Assembly: GCA_030765045.1 (NCBI GenBank)
Contig: CM060964.1
Location: forward strand, 153,657,990 to 153,721,989
Length of the DNA: 64,000 nucleotides
Source: Tenodera sinensis
Taxonomy: Eukaryota > Arthropoda > Insecta > Mantodea > Mantidae
Direction of reading: 5' to 3'
In this document: piece by piece, positions 33,885-45,479 of the stretch
Numbering within the stretch: the first letter of the stretch is position 1
Layout of the letters: each line of letters opens with the position of its first letter
Position numbers and translations under genes: made by a program
Notes under the pieces: model-generated
The model's database searches: none
What the model saw: the letters and a program-made list of their open reading frames with translations, nothing else
Told to the model about the DNA's origin: nothing

Positions 33885-34439
33885 CAGTATTTGAAAATAT
33901 TACCTTATAACATAGGAAATGTTATATTTTTTAGCCTTAAAAAGGTTCTTAAATTTAATGAACTCGGCAAAATATAACATAACACTAAGTAAAGAAACAA
34001 AGACATTTTATTATTAGGAGTTTAATGGCATATACTTTCTTTAAATTTTCATGACATTGTTTTTACCTTCCAAAATATAATGAACAATAACAACACATTC
34101 TTCACTCAACATTGTCATTGGTATCAGTATTTGGAAATGTACTAAGGGCACTTTCAGAGGTTTTCAATGCTTTAGAATTCTCAGAATGTGGCAGAGGTAA
34201 ATGAAAGTAGGTCCAGCACGTCCTCTTTTTGCTAGGTTTACTGCATTTGGACCACAATACTTCTTAAAAGGTTTGATACCTGCAGATTTATTTCCTCTTC
34301 TGAGAAAACTGGCATTCTTGCTTAGTGTGGTGGATGGAGATGAATAACCTGCTGAGCAATGTTCAGTGCAGTTTTCATTGCCATTGCTCCAGTGTTGACA
34401 ATCTGGCACGCATGGAAGCTTAAATACAAAATGCATTTC
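33885..34439. other. Intron, nothing recognised
   Basis: AT-rich. The - strand frame at 34164-34436 has no family signature that I recognise. Confidence 0.4.
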
Positions 34440-36412
34440 TCTTGAACCAGCTTGTCGTGGGGGTCTTCTTCAATCTCCAGAAGGCTTATGATACCACCTG
34501 GCACTATGGCATACTACGTACTACATACTATGTACGGCTACGGTTTACTCAATCATTTAGCCCTCTTCCTTTTAAATTTTTTAAAACTATGCTGATTTTG
34601 TGTTCACATTGGGAAAACACTATCCCACAAATGATCCAGGAGAATAGTGTACCCCAGGGATTGATTCTCAGTGTAACGCTTTTCGCCATGGCGATTAACG
34701 GCATCGCCAGTGTTCTTGGTAGCGGAATCCCTATGTTGCTGTATGTTGAGGACTTTGCTATCTACTACCACTCTTTTAAACTTGAACACATTGAACATCA
34801 ACTGCAGCTGACCATATCCTCCATCGCCGAGTGGGCTCTTTGCACCAGCTTTCAGTTCTCCCATACAAAAACACAGTGTATGCACTTTCATCGACTTCGT
34901 GGTGTCCATCCTCCTCCTAACCTTCATTTGCATGACACACGCTTACTATTTGTTCCCCACTTGAAGTTCTTGGGCCGTCACTTCGACGACAAACTCACAT
35001 GGTAGCACCATATTCATCAGCTTCATGCTTCCTGTGCTCATTCGCTTCGGGTACTCAGGCTTTTATCTGGGGCATCTTGGGATGGTTATCGCATCATGAT
35101 TTTGAGGTTATATCCCTCATTAGCTCGGTCCAAATTAGATTATGGCTGTTTTGTCTATGGCGCAGCGTCTGCCTCTAAACTTCGCCTTTTGGACATGATA
35201 CACCATACTGGTATCCGTCTTACTACTGGAGCTTTCCGCACTAGCCGAGTCACGTGTCTGTATGCCGATTCTGGCGAACCTCCACTGTCTGTCCAACACT
35301 TTGTTTGTACCTGGTACGGTTGGTAGCTCACCCTGGTCATCCGTCATTTCACTCTGTATTGTGTCCAGACCTAGCCCACCGTTATATGCAAAATAGCTCA
35401 ATCTCCTACCCCAGCAGCATTCAGTTTTGCAAGCTGCTTGCTGCACATTCTCTACAAATGCCTGCTGTAGAACGGTATTGCCATGGCAGCTTTCCTCCTT
35501 GGCAACTCCAGCGTCCCCAATTCGACCTGGAGCTTGCAGGCCATGCTAAGGTAGCTACCCCCTACTCGGTGTGTTGTCAACTCTTCAGCGAGGTCCTGGG
35601 ACGTTACTGGACTTACTTTTCAGTATTTACCGATGGTTCCCAGGTGGAGGTGGTACTATAGGGTGTAGTTTTGTGTATAATGATGAGGCTCACAGGTACC
35701 GCCTTCTGGATGCCAGTTCTGTTTTTACTGCCGAGCTGTCCACCATATTTTATTTATTTCTTTTCATCTCCAGCTTAGGTCCTGGAAATTTTTTTGCTCC
35801 CACTCTCTGAGCGTTCTCCAGGCCTTGCAGCAGTTTCTCGGTACTTCCTCACTCATAGTTAAAATACAGACACTCATCTCACAGTTACTGACTCACTGAT
35901 ACCCACATGGACCCCAGGCCATGTGGGTATTCCCGGTAATGAGGAGGTGGATGCGGCTGCAAAGTCTGCAAGTTGTCTACAAGGGTTATCCACACATACT
36001 CTGTCTTTTAGCAATGTGCTATGATATTTCTGGTGCCATCTTTTTTCATTCTGGCAGAAGTCGTGTGAAGAGATCTGGCACTCAATTGCAGACAATCAAA
36101 GACACAATAACACCCTGGCTGACATCCTTCAGGGATTCGCGGCGGTCAGAGGTCCTTCTCACCCGATTGAGAATTGGTCACACCCATGCCACACACAGTC
36201 ATCTTTTGCATGGTGACTTGGCCCTTGTGTGTCAGATGTGCAATGTACAACTCTCCATCTCGCACATTTTGATTGATTGTCTGCGATATACCAGAAAGCG
36301 ACAATCCCTTGGCCTGGGTTTTAGTATGCCATCAATCCTGGGCGATGACCCAGTATGCATAGATAAGGTGCTACGGTTTGTCACCCAAATTGAGTATGCG
36401 AAACAGTTTTAA
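34440..36412 (+). pseudogene. LINE family B (Jockey/I-type), RT and RNase H
   Basis: A 5'-truncated LINE starts inside the RT (GVFFNLQKAYDTTWHYGIL, about 34455). It contains ENSVPQGLILSVTLF and a damaged catalytic block (LLYVEDFAIY for the usual YADD). Next come LRLYPSLARSKLDYGCFVYGAAS (about 35100) and HTGIRLTTGAFRTS, both hallmarks of this LINE group. RNase H remnants follow: FTDGSQ (about 35630), TAELSTI, and TPGHVGIPGNEEVDAAAKSA (about 35910-35965). A C-terminal LTRLRIGHTHATHSHLL block and CQMC...SISHILIDC zinc motif end at 36412. Several stops and frameshifts occur, and YVED shows loss of a catalytic Asp. The 3' untranslated part extends to about 36635. Its GC content is higher than the flanks. 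Confidence 0.87.
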
Positions 36413-36635
36413 CTTATGTTTTAGTTTTGGTCTTTTATTTTATAGTTTTAGACAATGACTTCCAGTTTTATTGTTTTATTGTCTGTTTTAACGTTTTAAC
36501 TGTTTTAGACTTTTATATTTTAACATTTTACTTGTTTACTGCTGTTTTAGTTTTCGCCTTTAACCCAATTAGTTTGTGTTCTACACTTTAATATTTGACT
36601 TGGCCCAAATGACCTAGCTGTTAACATTCCCTTAA
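36413..36635 (+). mobile_element. LINE family B 3' untranslated part
   Basis: T-rich sequence with repeated TTTTA words, ending in GACCTAGCTGTTAACATTCCCTTAAAC, which resembles the end of Jockey-type LINEs as I remember them. No target-site duplication was found. Confidence 0.5.
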
Positions 36636-36639
36636 ACTC

Positions 36640-38150
36640 CACCCACCCCACCTCCCACTAATGTCTTCTCCAAATTTTCCATCAGAAATCCTGGCCTGTT
36701 GTCGTAAAATAGTGCCTTGTATTGAGAAGACAATCGTTGCTTATTGCACACTGTTAATCTCGCATATTTGAAACAGGGCATACCACTGACATCCACACAA
36801 TTAACTTCAATTGTTGCTTGGCCTTCCAAAATTAGTGCTACTTTGCTAAGGGTTTTATAACCTGTATTTTTGTCAAACAAATCCTTAAATTTTTTCTTTA
36901 AGACTTCAGCTTTCGAATTGAAAAGAGCATCCAGTTGTCTTGCAACACACTCTATTTCTTTAACTACATTACTTAATAAATCTCCCATAGTCTCTAGTTT
37001 CATTATAAAATGAGTCAAGAATCCAAAATTGGCAGATATGAAAGCAAGGTCACATTTCTTTTACTAAATTCTGAACAACATCAATTGAAGAAGCATCATC
37101 TGGGTCTAGTTCACTTACTACTGGTACTAATGCTTCAACATTGTCTGCGTAATACATTACTGCACTTAGCCAAGTGCCCCAACACATAGCTATGGGTTTA
37201 GGAGGCAGTGGGAGATCAGGATTTCTTTCTTTGAAAAGATTGACTCTAGTTGGTGATTTTACAAGAGAAAACTTTTCCTGTTTGACACTAACTGGCCCAC
37301 TTCTGGATAAAGTGTTCAGATTTTGTCACACAGTCTGTGTAGAACAAGTATGATACATGTCACATGAATAATTTTAGGATAGCATACACAAAGCCATTCA
37401 AACATTCACCAGCCTTCTTCATATATGGCGCATCATCAGTTATAAAATGCAAAACATTGTCGTACTTCACACCATTTAGCCATTAGATCTGCAAAGCTTC
37501 ATTGAACAGACAAGCAATTGACACGTGATTTGTAACTGACAGTTGTTTATAAACTAGCAAGAAGTGTTATTTGGAAATTTTTTCATCATTTTCCAACACA
37601 CCTACAACATTTCCCACATTTCTAACGCCATCAAAATTGCTAGTTTCATCACTGCTCATCCAGATCTTCTTATTGTCACATATTGACCTAATGTATTGTA
37701 ATGTTTCATCAAAGCACTTCGGTAGATAATTTTTCCAAAGAGTTGATTCATAAGATGTGCTTATATCCGTATATCTGGAAAGAAACTGTTTGAATTTAGG
37801 ATTGTTTACCTTATAAAGGGGTATATTGGCCAAAACAAATTCTTCACATAATTCTAAATAATACTGTGAATTTCTTTTAACATTAGATGAGAATGGATTA
37901 GGTTTTCCTATAAGAACTTGCCACAAGGAAACACAGGAGGAAGCTGCAATGTGTTTATTTCTGGATAAATGTTCTATTATCTGTTGTTGATCTGCACTTA
38001 CACATTTCCCACAAGTTTGGCAAAATAATACCGTATTGTCAGCAGCAAAAATGTTTTCAAACTCCAATATGTATTTCTGTGAATGTTCACGCACACTTGA
38101 TTTCACTTCTGGCATGTTGAGTAAAAATAATTCACACACCTAAGATCACA
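36640..38150 (-). pseudogene. hAT transposase, CGGBP1-like lineage
   Basis: The longest frame (38139-37567, 190 codons, - strand) has a BED-like zinc finger, VLFCQTCGKCVS...IEHLSRNKH, then YYLELCEEFVLANIPLYKVNNPKFKQFL and STLWKNYLPKCFDETL with IWMSSDETSNFDG. These are typical of the arthropod hAT group related to CGGBP1. Downstream frames (to about 36640) continue with FITDDAPYMKKAGECL (about 37400) and the C-terminal part, broken by many stops. hAT enzymes cut and paste with 8-bp target duplications. None was located here, and the element ends were not found. Confidence 0.82.
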
Positions 38151-38791
38151 AACGTTTACTACTTAAACTGGATCCCAACTGAAACATAAATAGATATGCA
38201 GTTACGAACTTACGACTGCACATGGGCGATTCATAGGGTTTATCAAAGGTCATTCCCTGCTCCTTTCATCGTGTGAGAGATAAGGCATAAGGTGGGCAGA
38301 TGGGGAGTGTTGTGAAACGATAATATTGCAGCAGATGTTGCAACATATATGTGCTAATGCAGTTCTTGCGTCATTTCTTTCTTGATAGCAAAAAATTATT
38401 AAAATATGTATTTATTACAAAAAAAAGCAGAAATATTTCATTAAAGTTGCAGAAAAGTATACAAAATATTGATTTATTGCAATTTCAGAAATATTTATTT
38501 ACATTTTTTTTTTTCTTTTAATGTGTGTTTTTGTGTGAAATAAGATTTGGAATTTATAATCGTGGACTCTCAATGAGAATAATAAACTTTGTTTTAGGAA
38601 TGTATTTCGCAGGGGAAAAAATATGCTTCTACATACAAATCCAGGCCATGCTAATAAAACATTGTTCATAAATATGCAAGTGCTGTAATCATCTTCATAA
38701 GTAACCAATTTATTTGTTAAGTAATAGATGTGAAATTGAATATTACAAACAGAGGCACTATTAACAGTGAAGTATTCTTCATGTTTGAAGT
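38151..38791. other. Intron, nothing recognised
   Basis: AT-rich, no element recognised before the SINE target duplication. Confidence 0.45.
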
Positions 38792-39065
38792 CATTTTGTG
38801 TCACTTTTTAAATTAACATCCTCCAACATTGTGTCATATCGGACGAATGAATGAAATGAAATGGGTGAAATGATGCTCAAATGAGCCCGAGGTCCATGGA
38901 GCTTTAAGTTACCCGACATTCGTCTTCTCAGGGTAGGGAAAACCTCGGATAAAAACCTTACCCAGATAACTTACCCAAAGCGAGATTCGAACTCGCGACC
39001 TCTTGAACGTGAGGCAGACACTCTAACCATCACGCTACAGAGGCGGGCATTTTGTGTCACTTTTT
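38792..39065 (-). mobile_element. tRNA-derived SINE, family B, copy 2 (with TSD)
   Basis: An 18-bp perfect direct repeat cattttgtgtcacttttt at 38792-38809 and 39048-39065 flanks a SINE almost identical to copy 1 (23336-23577). On the - strand the B box reads GAGTTCGAATCTCGC. The perfect duplication points to a recent insertion. Confidence 0.95.
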
Positions 39066-39560
39066 TACACTCACCTTCACTTAAGTTGTTTTAAAAACAG
39101 GAAACGTTTTCAAGACTGTTCGGTCCCATCATCAGCCTTTGGGTGACTGGCGCTATCTTCTTGTTCCCCCTCTGTGCTACTATCATTTTGCTGCCATCTG
39201 GTGTTAGGGGTGCAGAGCTTTAACACTTCATTTAAAGCTGGAATTTCAAAGTTAATCACTTTATTGTTGTTTTTGATTATGTAAATTTTTTTCCCAAATG
39301 TGCAATTCTGTTGGTGAATGTAGAAATTTTAACAATTTTATATTGAGGCCAGTGTTGTGGTTTTCATTCCAAAAGTGGTGCAACTCACAGCTGTTCTGTT
39401 CTGTCGTAACCTTGCAACTCACAACTGTTCTGTCGTAAACTTCACATTGCTCAACTGTACACTTACTTAAAACTGACTGACTCACTTCTTGTGCCTGCTT
39501 GCTTACATAGGCGAGAATTAGGTACCAGCGACTTTTCTGGAAACTGATGTTTCGCAAAGC
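39066..39560 (-). pseudogene. Penelope-like element fragment (3' part)
   Basis: The - strand frame 39557-39261 carries the end of a GIY-YIG-type Penelope-like protein (HHFWNENHNTGLNIKLLKF...ELHIWEKNLHNQK), followed by VINFEIPALNEVLKL-like sequence and a hammerhead-like motif. The GIY-YIG catalytic core itself is missing or degraded. It is a third, distinct lineage beside the two at 17.8-21.2 kb. Confidence 0.6.
39105..39140 (-). ncRNA. Hammerhead-ribozyme-like motif, third copy
   Basis: On the - strand a perfect CTGATGA core (39129-39135) is followed by a short helix (GGGAC...AGTCTT) and GAAAACG (39105-39111). Stem I pairing is only about three pairs. Position at the 3' end of a Penelope-like fragment matches the other two. 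Confidence 0.4.
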
Positions 39561-39999
39561 TTATAACAAGCCCTCCACTTGAAGCATCTCAAACTGTCTG
39601 GAAACCGTGTTCGTACCCACCATTGTTGCGTGTTGCCTAGCAACATAGTGATGTGACACAACTGACCTTGAGCCCCCTTTGATGTGCAGCCACTGCCACA
39701 GCATCTGAGTTTTATTTAAAGCCCTTTATAGTTAGGCATTACTTGGGAAAGATTTTATAATGTATTACCTAAAGAAATAAAAGATAAAGAGCAAATAGTA
39801 ATGCGCATAAACACCATTGAGAAATACTTAAAAAAGTTGTTCTACAGCATTAAAGAGCTTAACTATAAAGCAAAATATAACATGGGACCAGAAATATTGT
39901 AAAATTGTGTTTATACAAGTTTTAGAAAACACAGTTTAGAAATGTGTCAATATTGGAAACATTTGTTTATTTCCACAAAAGAATTATTATAATGTCCAT
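39561..39999. other. Intron, nothing recognised
   Basis: Mixed composition, no recognised element. Confidence 0.4.
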
Positions 40000-40920
40000 A
40001 TATGATCCAGTATGTCCTATACTTTTCATCCTGGCAGCAGAAGAAATTATGAGAATAGCTTAAAAGAGTGACATAGTAGCCTACATGTATGCTGACGATA
40101 TAGCCGTCGGTTCAAAAGACATTAAAAAACTTCAAAACGTAATAAACAATATGGAACAGTGGTGTCACAAACACAAATTTGAAATAAACACATCAAAGAC
40201 GGAAATGATGGTATTTAGACAAGGAGGGACAGCTCCTGCTTCGGCAGAAATCCTTATCAAAGGAAGGAAGATAACCATTGCTAGAGTCCAAATACCTGGG
40301 AATCACATTGCAAACAAGTGCCAAATGTTTTACAAAGCATGTGACAGAGAAAGCAGGGCAAGCTATAAGGGCAATGCATGAAATCAGCTACATTAGACCC
40401 CTCAACTTAGAGACAGCAATGGCGCTATTCAGAACAAAAATCTTGCCAATCTTAATATATGGGATAGAAGACCTTAGCGAGAAGAATCTATCTGTACTTG
40501 AAAGAGTAAAGGTTCTTTATATCAAAAGGGCTATCAAAGTATCAAAAACCACCAGATCCAGACCTGCTCACAAGAGAAACACTCCTCATTAAAGACATCA
40601 GAACCTTGTTACCTCTACAAAACACAGGAGCCTCAGAGAAACTGCTAAAATCACTGGAAAGAAAAGGGGAAGAAGTAATCCCCAGAATTCTATGGGACAG
40701 GAACCATAATAGACCGAATGTGGACAGCAGCCAACTTCGATATGAGGCATGTGCTAACAAGAATGGCAGTACATGGTTTTCACCATATGATATTTAACAA
40801 CAAAGCTTTTCATGAACCATCGGAAATGTGTGTATATAAACTATGTGGACAGAGTTGTGAATGCTACCACTTAGAACTATGCAGCAAAAGGCTATCTATC
40901 AGAGAATATGCAAATATGTA
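40000..40920 (+). pseudogene. LINE reverse transcriptase fragment, family E
   Basis: It starts inside the RT (CPILFILAAEEIMRIA), has the catalytic block AYMYADDIAVGS (about 40082) and the following KLQNVINNMEQWCHKHKFEINTSKTEMMVF. A frameshift near 40290 leads to KYLGITLQTSAKCF and FRTKILPILIYGIEDLS. Later frames (to 40920) are a decayed C-terminus. It is 5'-truncated. The clade was not determined, and it is not the same family as LINE C by eye. Confidence 0.75.
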
Positions 40921-43467
40921 ATTTATACGTATATAATGTATTTTAGTGTAAATCTGTGGCCTGTTAGCTGCAATAAAAGTATTATTACATTTTGAGTTAA
41001 CACAATGGAAGCAAAGAACATTTTACAATGTGAGATTTTATGATTTTAAAGTAGGTTTAAATCTTACACAATCACCTGAAAGTTTTATGTAAATATCAAT
41101 GCATGTTTTCCATTCCTAGGTTTGCCAAAATTAAAAAGGGGGCCAAATGTAAAAGACAAAGGAAGGATCAACAGACCATCAACATTGATGACTGACGAAA
41201 ACAGTGATATTTTAGAGAAAATTTGCAAAGACCCTTCCCTGATCTCACTGAGGGATTGAAGTGTGGATGTATTTTAACCACCTTTAACTCAGGAATATTT
41301 CATTGCACTGGGTGCTCTTGAACCTCTTAAAAGGTCTGTTGGGTGGAATAATAGCATGAAAAATGCTAGTGGTATGATATTGGCAAGCCTTGTTGTATGC
41401 CTCCTGTTGGTACCAATCCCTCGGATGAAAGATCTATCAGTACACTTCTTTCATCTTTCAATAATTGTGTGATCATAGACACTAAAAATCTGAATGACCT
41501 GTAATGAATTTATGGTTTTTATGGTCTGAATGTTCCATCATTAGTAAAACAGAAGTAAATATAGTAGCTAACATAGCTAAATATCCAACAAATTATATGC
41601 CCTACATCTTGAGATAGACATGTTATATGTTTCAAAATGCAGGATGCAATTTCATTTCTGCCTCTTATAACAATGATGCCACAAGTAACTTCTTTAACTG
41701 TGCAGTTATGCAGAGTCAGATTAAAAGGCCACAGCTGTCTTTTGTGAACGAAACATTTGTCTTACTGCAGGGTGTTGGAGTCTCTGCTGCAAGTCAAATA
41801 TAATTACTTCATTTCTTTATCCCCACCCTCCTTTTGCTCTATACACCTTATCAATCTGTTCCATATGATACATAAACTCTTCCTGGACAATTTTTATTAT
41901 CTTTCTTCTCTCTCATCTAATAAGAGTTGCATTTGTGATGGGTATCACACTTTGGCTTTTTAAGAGACAAATTCAGTGAGTGAAGTATTGTTTCATAAAC
42001 AGTTTAGCTGATTGGCTGAACTCATATCACTGCTTGTACATGCATGTTAATGTTAAATGAGAAGTAAAAAATGTTTTACTTATGATTCTGCAAGTAATCA
42101 TTTTTATATTGAGGAAAGGGCAAAATATATTTTTGGACTTCTTCTCAAGTCTCAGCTCACTATTTGTTTTTGGCAAGGGGGCTTTCTTTCTCTCTTTATC
42201 TGAGTGTGTTTTTTTCACCAAACACCATAACAAAGCAGCCTTTACAAAAATATAAGGCTTTTAAGGATACTTAATAAATTGCTTCACTTTGATTCCAGTA
42301 GCATTTTAGATTAGGGTCATTCCATGGAAAAAGCTACGTTTGACAACTTCTTAGAACCAGAAAATATTTTTCCTATTTCATATGCCTTCTGATAAAGTGT
42401 GCCTCTGATATTGACCACAGCAATGGAAACACAAAATATTTTGTTTGCAAAATGCAGTCTTAGCATTTTATTTTTTTATTTATTTTGTTTTTTTCTGGTC
42501 ACTGAGAAACTTGTAGAGAAATACTTGCAAATTGCAAAGAGGGTATGAAGGTTTAATTTGCACTAGATATTGATATATAAATAACTAAAATGAAATGATA
42601 TTTAAAATGATGTAACATGAAAGTGAACCTTTTAATACCAAACAAACTTTTCCATTAATTGCATTAAGAACATTCTTTCAACTGTTAAAATTGCAAGATA
42701 GAACCTTATAAAGTATGTGTGTTATAAATAAAAAATAACTTACTGGTGTAAAGGTGCGTAGTAGACAATGCGCCTTACCCACTAAATGCACTGATGCAAC
42801 ATTGCACTTCCTCTGCACAATTTCCCGCCTCACTTCATAAATGGCTTCTCTAGGATCTTATGTTATTGGTGGAAAATATCCACTACTTTATATAAATTTA
42901 AATTTGTAACCTTAAAGTTACTGTACAGGAAATGATCCATTTTGACCAAAGCAAGATTTTGTTGTCCCTTTGGTCATTTGGTCAATGTATATACTGCACA
43001 ACATCAGAAAAAATTAATTTAATTTATTTTCATCACTCCATAAACCTTAGTCCAATCTGTAGAATTCCAAATTTGATGTTTCTGTGCAAACTCTATCCTA
43101 TTTTTTGAACATATGACTGGTTTTCATGATGGTCTTCACCATTTAAATCATGTGCTGTAAAGCAATATTTTACAGTAGAGACATGTAGATTCAGTCTATG
43201 ATGCTGCTCCAAATCATCCCTAATTTGTTAGTCTGATTTTCTTTGATCAGCAGCTGGCTGCTTAGAAATTATTCTTTCATCCTTCCTTGTTTTTTGAGGA
43301 TGGCCTGACATTGACTTTTAAGTTATTGTTCCTTTCTGTTTTTGCCATTGACTCCACACATTTGTTAGTTGCAATATTCCCAAGTCTCTAGCTACGCTAG
43401 ACTGTGACTTTACCTTCTTCAAAGCGTACAAAAGAGCTGAGTATTCTTTTTGTTATGGTATGCTTCT
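40921..43467. other. Intron, almost nothing recognised
   Basis: Mostly AT-rich and unassigned. A + frame at about 41120-41250 (GRINRPSTLMTDENSDILEKICKDP-like) faintly resembles the helix-turn-helix linker of Tc1/mariner transposases but is too short to call. A tcattccatg motif occurs at 42315; related motifs lie at 49343 and 49925. Confidence 0.45.
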
Positions 43468-44950
43468 AAAGCGCATTCCACCCCTAGAAGACAGTACACG
43501 TTAAATGGAGCGCAGTGTTGCAACATGTACTAGTAGAGAATCTTTCTCCGCGAGCGACTCCGAGGTGGCCGGTGTCCTGTACTTGGTCCTTCAATTGCTG
43601 CTTGACGGACACTTTTAACTTTGGTATCCCTCCGTGCCTTTGTTACTGTATGACCTAAATTTACAAATGACTTGTCTGTATACACAATTGATTTCCCCTG
43701 GTCCCTAAACCTTTTTACGTCTTTTAGATATTTAAGTCGCCATCTGATGATATCGATATTGTCTCTTTCTATTCATATGCACTTATTACCCCTTCTTTCA
43801 TATTCGAACCCCAAATCAGAGTGGCCCTTGAGAAATTTGGTAGGGTCTCATCACTGTTGATGAATAGTGACAAAATTATATTCAGCATGGGTGGAATATT
43901 TGCAAACTGTAAAGAATGAACAATTCGCCGCACTCCACCTTGCACTATTCAATCATATTGCGTTAACCTAGCGTTTTGTGTAGTCCCGCCCTTTTTGCTT
44001 TCTTTTTCGATGGCGTTCTTAGAGGTCCTTTCATTAGTTCCTTTTTAATCATACACACTACTGCTTCTGAACACCCAATAGCCTTAGCTGTTTCTTTTAC
44101 TGCCTTACACGCATTTTACTTCAAAAATAATCTAACACATTCATAATTATTTGGCGTTCCTTACTTCTTAATTTACCAACATATCGTCTCTTCCTAGCTT
44201 CCCCCTCCATAACTACAAATATTTACAAAAATATTAAACAAATAACGCAATAACAGCTCACAGTTATACACACGGCTTCTTTCGAACTAATGTTAGTGCT
44301 GCTCCTTATACTATCTTCTGTGTCAGGCCTGACGCTGAATAGATGAATACCTTTTGTTTGCCTTACTGGATAAAAGAAAGAGGTTACTGCCTTTTGGTTT
44401 ATTTTAAAAACTTTCTCCAACCTTCCTCAACATTTGTTCTCGCTGGTTCCCTGATGTAAACTCAATAACAAAAAAGTTTCACACTGTGTAACTTTTGCAG
44501 TGCACAGATATAAAATTTTCCAAAAACATTTAATTTAAAAAATTATAACACTTAACTGGGTAAACATAGAGAATTCAAAGTAGGCAGGTAGTAGCACTAT
44601 GGTTTACTCTACCTAAGAAAAAAATATAGATGCATTCTAGCTGTTAGTTTGTTAGTGCGTGATGAGTATAGAAACAGCAAATATCGGACTTCTATTGAAA
44701 AAAACGTTTTCTGAAGAAATTTGGGCCTATAGAAATGTATAATGACTCTAAAAAGGATAGAGAAAAAAATTCTGCATAGGATGTGTTCAAATCTGAAATT
44801 TATAACAAATGAACATTTATACCATGCTATTAGGAATCTGGCAACCGTGCGAGGGTAGAAAAGGACACGGCTAATGGTAACTTGTATGCGCTAGATAGAG
44901 ACAGAGATGTCCCATTTAACTCCATACTGTCTTCTAAGAGTGGAATGCTA
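43468..44950 (-). mobile_element. Tc1-like transposon with TIRs, internally deleted
   Basis: Left end gcattccacccctagaagac (43471) and right end, inverted, gcattccactcttagaagac (44949 back to 44930) form inverted repeats of about 37 bp that share GCATTCCAC..TAGAAGACAGTA and TTAAATGG. The length is about 1.48 kb. The exact target duplication was not resolved, although TATA follows the right end. Confidence 0.8.
43600..44220 (-). pseudogene. Tc1-like (DDE_3) transposase remnant
   Basis: On the - strand an N-terminal KRRYVGKLRSKERQIIMNVLDYF (about 44200), a helix region with CSEAVVCMI-like order, and the first catalytic block (WRLKYLKDVKRFRDQGKSIVYTDKSFVNLGHTV, about 43750-43660) are recognisable. 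The usual Asp/Glu block YLDETW has become YTDKSF. The remaining DDE domain is absent between 43600 and the left end. Multiple stops make it a dead, deleted copy. Confidence 0.68.
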
Positions 44951-45261
44951 TATAGTTGTCTCTACAAATAAACACTGTCTGAACGCCTAAGTATGTAATG
45001 CATACCATACCACCAACACAAACTACAAAATACTTGAGCTAAAGCATAAAGATGTATAAAGCATCAGTGTACATCCATAGAAAATTAGTTCCAGAAAAAA
45101 TAGGTCATGAACTAGGGTAATTGGTAAATGAAGTGTTTATGAATCTAATAAGTTAATTAAAATATAATGCTCTGCAATTGAAAGCTTAATTAGTTACAAC
45201 CTTATTGAATATATTGATTTTATTCACCCAACACTGAAACTTTTTCTGTTGTTTTTTACAG
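44951..45261. other. End of the 40-kb intron
   Basis: AT-rich, ending in a pyrimidine-rich tract and acceptor TTTTTTACAG at 45252-45261. Confidence 0.75.
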
Positions 45262-45372
45262 GAAGACAGTGGTGTGTCCAGTAATTGATGTCATCTCAGA
45301 TGAAACGTTTGAGTACATTACTGCTTCAGACATGACATGGGGTGGTTTCAACTGGAAACTCAACTTCAGATG
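45262..45372 (+). CDS. Pgant5: GalNAc-transferase exon (catalytic domain, middle)
   Basis: It encodes KTVVCPVIDVISDETFEYI and TASDMTWGGFNWKLNFRW, a stretch that is nearly invariant in the GALNT1/13 clade and links the DxH region to the substrate-binding part of the GT-A fold. The acceptor is TTACAG and the donor GTATAG. The exon begins with the last base of the split Arg codon and ends with TG of a Trp codon completed by the next exon. Its 111 bp match these phases. The preceding intron is about 40.2 kb. No coding residue is missing between exons. Confidence 0.94.
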
Positions 45373-45479
45373 GTATAGTATATATATATATTTTTTTTTT
45401 TTTCCTAAAAGGGCACCAGCCAGTGGCGGCTTGTGACCTAAACTGAAGGTGAAACTCTAATCACATAAAAATCACATGC
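45373..45479. other. Intron start
   Basis: Donor GTATAGTATATAT at 45373, then a T run; the hAT remnant begins about 100 bp downstream. Confidence 0.6.

Noticed and set aside
41120..41250. Transposase helix-turn-helix fragment
   Set aside because: The similarity to Tc1/mariner linker sequence is limited to a few residues (RPST, TDEN) with no catalytic block nearby, so it was not annotated as a gene.
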